Assembly (NCBI GenBank): GCA_026391935.1
Contig: JAPLDC010000169.1
Coordinates: 1 to 5,160 of the forward strand
Length of the DNA stretch: 5,160 nucleotides
Direction: 5' to 3'
Origin: Bacteroidota bacterium
GTDB lineage: Bacteria; Bacteroidota; Bacteroidia; 2-12-FULL-35-15
The position numbers were made by a program, and so were the translations under genes. Below, one piece after another: positions 1 through 5,160 of the stretch (positions are counted from its first letter, which is position 1; each line of letters starts with the position of its first letter). The notes under the pieces are model-generated. The model saw nothing but the letters and a program-made list of their open reading frames with translations. It was not told where the DNA came from and searched no databases.

Positions 1-1103
1 ATTTTATCAGCAATTAATTTCCCTTTATCAGATAAATATAATTTATTTTCTTCATTCAGCACATGCTCCGTTTGAATGTATCTACCCACTTCAATTAAAC
101 AATATTCCAATTGTTTTTTTCCGAAATTCTGTTCTAGATAATTCAGATCCAAGCCCCAGATCGTACGGAGGGATGTTAAAACATATTCATTGTATCGCTG
201 ATCAATTGACAATTCTTCCTTTTCAAAACTAAGCATTCCCTTTTCAAGTGATTGAATATATAACGCATTATTGGAGATATTCCATTGTCTGCTTTCTCCA
301 TTGTATGAATGTGCTGAAGGTCCTAATCCTAAATATTTTTCTTTCAACCAATAATTACTATTGTGTTTTGAAAATTTTCCGTCTTTACAAAAATTAGAAA
401 TTTCGTATTGAATAAAATCATTTTTATGCATCGCCTCTAGCATGATTTCAAACTGCTCAGAACCATGTTGCTCATCAATATTTTTCACCTGACCTTTATT
501 GATCTTGTGCGCCAAAGCTGTCTTAGGCTCAACAGTTAAGCAATAGGCAGAAATATGTTTTACATCCAATGCAAAAGCTATTTGCAGATTATTTCTCCAA
601 TGATGATGTGACAATGTTGGTGTTCCATAAATCAGATCAATTGTGATATTATCAAAACCATTTTCCTGAGCAAATTTTACAGCATTGATTGCTTCATCGG
701 AATTGTGGGCCCGATTCATCAATTCTAAATCTTCATCATAAAAACTTTGAACACCTATACTTAAACGATTTACAGGTGTACCTTTTAAGTCTATTATTTT
801 ATTGATGGTAAGATCATCTGGATTAGCTTCTAATGTAATTTCAGCATCCTCACTTATTTGAAAATAATCTTTCAGACAATCAAAAATCTCGTTCAACTCC
901 TTTTCTGAAAGCAAAGAAGGTGTGCCTCCACCAAAATAAACCGTTGAAATTAATTCTGACTTTAAATAATTCTTTTGAAGCCGGATTTCCTTTTTTAATG
1001 CACTTAAAAAAGCATCTTTATTTTGCAAAGAAGTAGAAAAATGAAAATCACAATAGTGACAAGCTTTTTTGCAGAAAGGAATATGAATATAGATACCTGC
1101 CAT
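1..1103 (-). CDS. hemW: Radical SAM heme chaperone HemW, 3' end cut by window edge
   Basis: My translation from the ATG at 1103 gives 367 codons without a stop, running off the left edge. Residues 11-20 read CKKACHYCDF, the CX3CX2C cluster (C11, C15, C18) that holds the radical-SAM [4Fe-4S] centre; GGGTPS at 58-63 is the SAM-binding glycine motif. Further family blocks are EANPDD (92-97), RLSIGVQSF (113-121), DLIYGTP (156-162), ISAYCLTVEPKTALAH (184-199), YLGLGPSAHSYNG (257-269) and SLRTIWGLDL (311-320). HemW is a cytosolic protein that binds heme and inserts it into target proteins; it is often misannotated as oxygen-independent coproporphyrinogen oxidase. True HemN has CX3CX2CXC; here residue 20 is Phe, which favours HemW. 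Family members are about 375-380 residues and end soon after the DKGKLIADK seen here, so only some 5-15 residues are missing. The ATG overlaps the upstream kinase stop (TAATG) and has no visible ribosome binding site, suggesting translational coupling. Confidence 0.95.
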   Translation of the reverse strand, partial: MAGIYIHIPFCKKACHYCDFHFSTSLQNKDAFLSALKKEIRLQKNYLKSELISTVYFGGGTPSLLSEKELNEIFDCLKDYFQISEDAEITLEANPDDLTINKIIDLKGTPVNRLSIGVQSFYDEDLELMNRAHNSDEAINAVKFAQENGFDNITIDLIYGTPTLSHHHWRNNLQIAFALDVKHISAYCLTVEPKTALAHKINKGQVKNIDEQHGSEQFEIMLEAMHKNDFIQYEISNFCKDGKFSKHNSNYWLKEKYLGLGPSAHSYNGESRQWNISNNALYIQSLEKGMLSFEKEELSIDQRYNEYVLTSLRTIWGLDLNYLEQNFGKKQLEYCLIEVGRYIQTEHVLNEENKLYLSDKGKLIADK

Positions 1104-2605
1104 TATTTGTTCAACACAATTCTGAAGGTAGTCCCCTTGTCGATTTCTGAATTTTTGACAAATATTTTTCCGGAATGATAATTTTCTATAATGCGTTTTG
1201 TAAGTGACAAACCTAAACCCCAGCCTCTTTGTTTAGTGGTAAATCCAGGCTCAAATACAGTTTTATATTTTGATTTAGGAATCCCCTTTCCAGTATCGGC
1301 AATATCAATATAAACAAACTGCGTCTGATCAGAGAATGTAATGGAGATGGAACCTTTCCCATCCATTGCATCTACAGCATTACGAATTAAATTTTCGATT
1401 ACCCATTCAAACAGAGGAACATTTAATTTAGAAAATACTTCTCTTTGTTTATTTTTATCTATTGCAAAAACAACATTTTTAGAAGTCCTCATTTTCATAT
1501 AATTCACGGCATCTTCAAGCACTTTAACCAGATCAAACGATTCCAACTTCGGAACTGAACCGATTTTAGAAAATCTTTCTGTGATGGTTTCCAATCGCTT
1601 GACATCTTTTTCTATTTCCACTGCCGTTTCCGGATCCAATCCAGTTGAACGTAAATATTCCAACCATGCGATTAAAGATGAAAGTGGTGTGCCTAACTGA
1701 TGTGCTGTCTCTTTAGCCATTCCAACCCAAACTTGATTTTGCTCAACCCTTCTAGCAGTGCTAAACAAGAGATAAGCCACTAACAAAAACAATCCAATAA
1801 TTGTAAACATCACATACGGATAGAATTTAAGTTGAGTCAGCAACTTAGATTCTTTATAAAAAATATAACTTTTGTTTCCATTTCCGATCTCCACTTCTAT
1901 CGGCTGATTTTGTGAGGACATAGAAGCTAACATTTCTTTTACATAAGAGGAATCGATAATTTTTAATGAGTCTACATTTCCGGAGGCGATAACATTCAAT
2001 CGAGTAGAATCTGTAAAAATTACAGGAACGGAAGCTGAGTTTACTGCTACTTCAGATATGAATGATTTTATAAGGTCATCCAAATTGTTTTTTAATTCTG
2101 AAAATAATTTAGAATCATGATAGTATAAATAATTTTTCTGTCCTTTGTAGATGGTAATTTCAATCGGCTCCCTATCGACTCGCATGGCTTGCATCTGAAG
2201 TTTCAAATAGGTCTTGTCATTTTCTTTCAGAGGATCCAGATTTCTGGAAGTAATAACCGTTCCGTGTTCATCCGTAAGAATAACAGGAACGGTTGTATTG
2301 TCGGCAACAACTTTTAGTACAAACCCATAATCGCTGAGATCTTGCGAAAGCTGACGGGTTGCTTCGGCCCACAGTTCAACTTTTTTACGTTCGTCAATTT
2401 TTATTTTATTGAAAAGCTCATTGGTATATTTTACCAGATCAGCTTTCTTTTTTATAGCATCTGCCCAAAGTTTAACTTTAATACGCTCTTCCTGAGCGAT
2501 CTTATTCACTATAGTATTTGTATACCACAATGAAGCACCTATAATAACAATGGCTGTCATAAACAACCACAATTTCCATTGTTGCTTCTTTGAATAAATA
2601 CTCAT
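1103..2605 (-). CDS. Membrane sensor histidine kinase with duplicated periplasmic sensor region
   Basis: A complete 500-residue inner-membrane kinase. A short basic N-terminus leads to transmembrane segment 1 (about 12-28), a periplasmic part (about 30-260), transmembrane segment 2 (about 262-283) and a cytoplasmic kinase core with no visible HAMP, PAS or receiver domain. The dimerisation/phosphoacceptor helix carries KETAHQLGTPLSSL (298-311), with His302 the likely phosphorylated residue. The HATPase_c domain shows the N-box ENLIRNAVDAM (404-414), G1 box DIADTGKGIP (434-443), F-box FEPGFTTK (451-458) and G2 box GWGLGLS (461-467), so the catalytic residues look intact. The sensor region is internally repeated: NKI..ERxKVxLWAxA at 34-50 and 66-82, and a larger module at about 98-172 and 185-260. 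The start is fixed: an in-frame TAG lies at 2614-2612, two codons before the ATG, and only A-rich sequence precedes it, as is common in Bacteroidota. No response regulator is in the window, so partner and signal are unknown. It lies 69 bases after the AsmA gene and overlaps hemW by one base. Confidence 0.93.
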   Translation of the reverse strand: MSIYSKKQQWKLWLFMTAIVIIGASLWYTNTIVNKIAQEERIKVKLWADAIKKKADLVKYTNELFNKIKIDERKKVELWAEATRQLSQDLSDYGFVLKVVADNTTVPVILTDEHGTVITSRNLDPLKENDKTYLKLQMQAMRVDREPIEITIYKGQKNYLYYHDSKLFSELKNNLDDLIKSFISEVAVNSASVPVIFTDSTRLNVIASGNVDSLKIIDSSYVKEMLASMSSQNQPIEVEIGNGNKSYIFYKESKLLTQLKFYPYVMFTIIGLFLLVAYLLFSTARRVEQNQVWVGMAKETAHQLGTPLSSLIAWLEYLRSTGLDPETAVEIEKDVKRLETITERFSKIGSVPKLESFDLVKVLEDAVNYMKMRTSKNVVFAIDKNKQREVFSKLNVPLFEWVIENLIRNAVDAMDGKGSISITFSDQTQFVYIDIADTGKGIPKSKYKTVFEPGFTTKQRGWGLGLSLTKRIIENYHSGKIFVKNSEIDKGTTFRIVLNK

Positions 2606-2674
2606 TAATTTCTATTTTTATTCTGACTACTAAAATAGTGTTTTTTGGGAAACAATTGAAAAATGGCAGATTGA

Positions 2675-5160
2675 TTAATAATCCTCTTCCTCAGGTTTTT
2701 TCGGCTTTTTCAACTCCTTTTTATCCTCCTTTTTATTTGCTTCATCCCACTTTATGATAAACTTCGTGTCTTCTTTTGGAATATTAGATTTGAGGGTTGA
2801 ATCTTTCTTAAACAATCCAAACTCATCTTTCAATATGGTTTTCAATGTTTGTTTCTCCACTTTAAGATCCTGCTTGACATTTTGAATTGCCCCTTTAGAA
2901 TCGTATCTAATCACAGGCTTTTCAACTGTTCCAGTCATGGATAAAAAAATATTTGTTCTACCTAAACCATCATCAGAGATCTCACCAAATTCGTCATTTT
3001 CTTTTTTCGCTTGTTTCGCTTTTTTGGAGAGTAATTCATTCAAAGACAATTTTATCTTATAATTTATTTCATTATTAAAAGTATGTGTTCCGGATGCGAC
3101 AATATTTATAGCGTTGGACTTAACTTCCATTTTAGGAATGGTAATTATTTGATTTTTTACTTCAATCTGGTTCTTCAATGTTAAAAACCTCACATTTTCA
3201 AGATCTTTCAATTCAATGAAACGGGACATACTCTTCATCGATTCAACATTATTAATTTCACCATTTGAAATGGTCATGTCAACGCCAGCATATAATTTAT
3301 CCAGATCTATTTTCAGTTCCGGACTCAGAACAGATGCAAATTGAATTTTAGCCGTTGTCACACCTTTAATATTTTTATCTGTTATTGAGGCTTGTCCGAA
3401 GTTTTCGAAGGACTCGAACATTTTTGTTATATTGATATTATCAATCTCAGAAAAACAAGTAATCAATAACTTTGTGCTATCACTGCCATCAATCAAACCA
3501 CTTAAATTAACCGTACCATCCAAAGTGGAAAGCACAATTGGATCAACCACCATTTTTTTGTCCTTCAATTTGATCAACCCTTTTATATTTCTAGCATCAA
3601 ATTTTCTGAAAACCAAATGCTCAATTTCACTATTCAAATTCAGGTCAACGAGTTCCGAAAATTTAAGTTTATATTTCCGCTCCTCGATCATTTTTTCTTC
3701 CTTATTGGATAGCAATTCATCCAGATCGATATTTTTAGACCTCAGGCTTGCATCAACAGTTATACTTTGATCTTCTTTCAACATAAAGCCCATGATGTTT
3801 CTAAAAAAACCTTTCAATTCAAAATCGCTGTCGGAAATTTTTCCAAAAAAAGAATTCACCACCAAATCGTTATTATCAAATTTAAAATCTCCGTTCATAT
3901 TATTAAAATTCAAGGAATAATTTTTCAATTTCAGATCGACATTTTTAATTTTCAAATCACCGGAAGTAGAGATATTTTCATAATTCCCAGAACTTATATT
4001 CCTTTCATCACCACTAAAAGTAGCATCTACATTAAATTGCCCAATAACAGATTCAATAGTATCTATTTTGAAAAATTTTTGCAGACTTTCCAGGTTTAAA
4101 TTGGCTTTTACTTTTCCGGAAAAAGACGGATTATCCAAATTTTTGAGTGACAATTCACCGTCTATTGTTCCCTGATCAATCAATGCAGAAAAGGGAATAA
4201 GTGTAAGTATGGAGGTTTCATTTGCATTCTTATTGCCATTGAAATAATGCCCCTTTAAGTTCACCTTATGTAACTTTATATCCTCTTTTACTTGCGTAAT
4301 ATCTGCATTACTAATACCAAAATCAGCTGTTATCTGAGGCATTTGTTTACTTGAAACAACACCTTGAATTGTTGCATTAAAATAAAATTCTCCATCACTT
4401 TCATAATCAATGATCTTGCCTTTGTATTTATCCGGAATAAGAGATAAAACAGATTTAATATCTAGCTCCTTCCCCTTCAGTCCAAAATTCACAAGCGGCT
4501 CTTTACCATTATTCACAACATTTCCGAACACTTCAAATAATAGATCTTCAATTTTTACCTCACCATTTTGAATTTTATAGGAAGGCATCGTGTTATCCAC
4601 ATCTAAGGCGAGTGAGGCCCGAATATTTTTTTTGCGCAAATAGAATACACTATCCGCTTTAATATAATTCACGTATAAATCGCTGGTAGCGCTCATCGAA
4701 TACCTTTGATCCGAAAAATTCCCTGAAAGACTACTGTTATTGATCAACAGATCTATATATTGTTTTGATTGCGAATTCTTGAAGGAAATCCTGATTTTTT
4801 TTAGAACAATTTTCTCCAATAAAAAAGCAAACGAAGTATTGACAGAGTCATTAGATTCCTTCCAAAAATGATAATTGTCGTTTCCCGCCTTATCAATGTG
4901 AACTTTCAAATCAACATCACTGATTTCCACTTTTTTTCGAACTGCCTGGGTCAATTCAAACAAAGCGACTAACCTATCCTGTGTTTCGACGAGCGCAGCA
5001 GTAAGGTCTTCCATTTCTTCGTCCACACGAACTGAACTGGAGAGAAGGTCTAAATAGGTTTGAGCTAGGAATATCCATGCTTCACCTTGCAAGTTGTACA
5101 CAGATAATTCTAAAGGTGTGCGAGTTGAGTGGACCGTAAAATGGGGTCCATTCGCTTGGG
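2675..5160 (-). CDS. AsmA-family envelope protein, N-terminus missing or replaced; 5' end open at window edge
   Basis: The reading frame ends at the TAA at 2677-2675 and stays open to the right edge; a GTG at 5101 would give 808 residues (numbering used here), but nothing marks it as a true start. From about residue 58 (KVEISDVDL) onward it resembles Bacteroidota AsmA-like proteins: KAGNDNYHFWK (71-81), DIKSVLSLIPDKY (214-226), many alternating beta-strand repeats, and the conserved C-terminal block SNGEINNVESM (612-622), IPKMEVKSNAINIVASGTH (655-673), INYKIKLSLNELL (679-691), DDGLGRTN (710-717) and the G..EKPVIRYD segment (724-734). A Lys/Glu-rich tail follows (about 785-808). AsmA proteins are inner-membrane-anchored, periplasmic beta-rich proteins of the bridge-like lipid-transfer superfamily, linked to outer-membrane lipid homeostasis; the role of this one is inferred from family only. 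Family members normally begin with a transmembrane helix and about 100 more residues before the KVEISDVDL region. Here that part is absent and unrelated sequence takes its place. Confidence 0.85.
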   Translation of the reverse strand, partial: QANGPHFTVHSTRTPLELSVYNLQGEAWIFLAQTYLDLLSSSVRVDEEMEDLTAALVETQDRLVALFELTQAVRKKVEISDVDLKVHIDKAGNDNYHFWKESNDSVNTSFAFLLEKIVLKKIRISFKNSQSKQYIDLLINNSSLSGNFSDQRYSMSATSDLYVNYIKADSVFYLRKKNIRASLALDVDNTMPSYKIQNGEVKIEDLLFEVFGNVVNNGKEPLVNFGLKGKELDIKSVLSLIPDKYKGKIIDYESDGEFYFNATIQGVVSSKQMPQITADFGISNADITQVKEDIKLHKVNLKGHYFNGNKNANETSILTLIPFSALIDQGTIDGELSLKNLDNPSFSGKVKANLNLESLQKFFKIDTIESVIGQFNVDATFSGDERNISSGNYENISTSGDLKIKNVDLKLKNYSLNFNNMNGDFKFDNNDLVVNSFFGKISDSDFELKGFFRNIMGFMLKEDQSITVDASLRSKNIDLDELLSNKEEKMIEERKYKLKFSELVDLNLNSEIEHLVFRKFDARNIKGLIKLKDKKMVVDPIVLSTLDGTVNLSGLIDGSDSTKLLITCFSEIDNINITKMFESFENFGQASITDKNIKGVTTAKIQFASVLSPELKIDLDKLYAGVDMTISNGEINNVESMKSMSRFIELKDLENVRFLTLKNQIEVKNQIITIPKMEVKSNAINIVASGTHTFNNEINYKIKLSLNELLSKKAKQAKKENDEFGEISDDGLGRTNIFLSMTGTVEKPVIRYDSKGAIQNVKQDLKVEKQTLKTILKDEFGLFKKDSTLKSNIPKEDTKFIIKWDEANKKEDKKELKKPKKPEEEDY
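4938..5160 (-). other. Anomalous 5' segment fused to the AsmA gene; coiled-coil signalling-linker-like coding fragment
   Basis: This stretch is in frame with the AsmA body but looks foreign to it. By hand count G+C is 102 of 220 bases (46%) for 4941-5160, against 56 of 180 (31%) for 4741-4920. The encoded peptide begins about 20 codons before the GTG at 5101, includes NGPHFTVHSTRTPLELS, and continues to TQAVR. Residues about 24-53 are acidic and amphipathic, with hydrophobic residues spaced 3-4 apart (V26, M30, L33, L37, L44, L47), which suggests a coiled coil. The part EDLTAALVETQDRLVALFEL resembles linkers that precede GAF domains in bacterial phosphatases and kinases; that is recognition only and weak. 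The other two minus-strand frames have stops at 4976-4974 and 4971-4969, so this frame is the coding one. The border lies at or near a run of seven A residues (minus strand) at 4937-4931. An assembly chimera or a genomic rearrangement would both explain it. Confidence 0.6.

Noticed and set aside
2342..2533. Plus-strand open frame of 63 codons opposite the kinase N-terminus
   Set aside because: It lies wholly inside the well-supported kinase gene on the other strand, is rich in Phe/Ile/Tyr as expected for antisense of Lys/Glu/Asn codons, and resembles no known protein.
2612..2638. Inverted repeat CTATTTT (2612-2618) / AAAATAG (2632-2638) just before the kinase start
   Set aside because: The stem is 7 bp, nearly all A-T, with a 13-base loop and no following T run in the reading direction; too weak for a terminator and expected by chance in such AT-rich DNA.
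2630..2655. Bacteroidota-type promoter candidate upstream of the kinase: TATTTTAG (2637-2630, minus) with TTG at 2655-2653
   Set aside because: The -7-like box has one mismatch to TAnnTTTG, but the spacer to TTG is 15 bases rather than about 19-21. In AT-rich sequence this is not strong enough to call.
2606..2674. Intergenic gap between the AsmA and kinase genes as a possible small gene or RNA site
   Set aside because: It is only 69 bases, AT-rich, with no convincing start, hairpin or conserved motif.
3432..4099. Two plus-strand open frames (3432-3770 and 3767-4099) opposite the AsmA gene
   Set aside because: Both are antisense shadows of the AsmA coding region, low in complexity (Ser/Leu/Phe/Ile) and without recognisable motifs or start signals.
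4931..4937. Simple frameshift at the A7 run as the explanation for the missing AsmA N-terminus
   Set aside because: Both other minus-strand frames meet stop codons within about 45 bases upstream (4976-4974 and 4971-4969), and the in-frame peptide looks like real coding sequence, so restoring a frame would not recover an AsmA N-terminus.
5109..5151. Short minus-strand frame starting at the ATG near 5151 (MDPILRSTQLAHL, then stop)
   Set aside because: Only 13 codons long, overlapping a longer open frame, with no supporting signal.

Overview
The window looks like a piece of a Bacteroidota genome (Chitinophagales, Cytophagales or Flavobacteriia-like). It is AT-rich, the start sites lack clear Shine-Dalgarno sequences, and all three proteins have the sequence character of that phylum: an AsmA-like protein with its typical C-terminal block, a histidine kinase with a KETAHQLGTPLSSL H-box, and a HemW ending in ISAYCLT, LGLGPSAHS and LRTIWG-type motifs. 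This assignment is by recognition, not by a search.

All genes are on the minus strand, so the window reads from right to left. From right to left it holds: (i) about 220 bases, 5160 to about 4938, that are open in the frame of the next gene but differ in base composition and protein character (acidic, coiled-coil-like, resembling a signalling-protein linker); (ii) the body and C-terminus of an AsmA-family envelope protein, about 4930 to 2675, whose usual N-terminal membrane anchor is absent; (iii) a 69-base gap; (iv) a complete 500-residue membrane sensor histidine kinase, 2605 to 1103; (v) hemW, starting at 1103 and overlapping the kinase stop by one base, cut by the left edge only a few residues before its expected end. 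There are no gene-free stretches above 300 bases. I saw no tRNA, rRNA, CRISPR array, insertion sequence or riboswitch.

The genes are co-directional and the last two are almost certainly co-transcribed and translationally coupled. No shared pathway is evident: AsmA-like proteins act in envelope lipid or outer-membrane homeostasis, the kinase has no response regulator beside it, and HemW is a heme chaperone. Most of the window is ordinary chromosomal housekeeping content. The one real anomaly is the composition and homology break near 4931-4940, at the head of the AsmA gene. It is either an assembly chimera or a true fusion; I favour the chimera. The second most interesting item is the internally duplicated periplasmic sensor region of the kinase.
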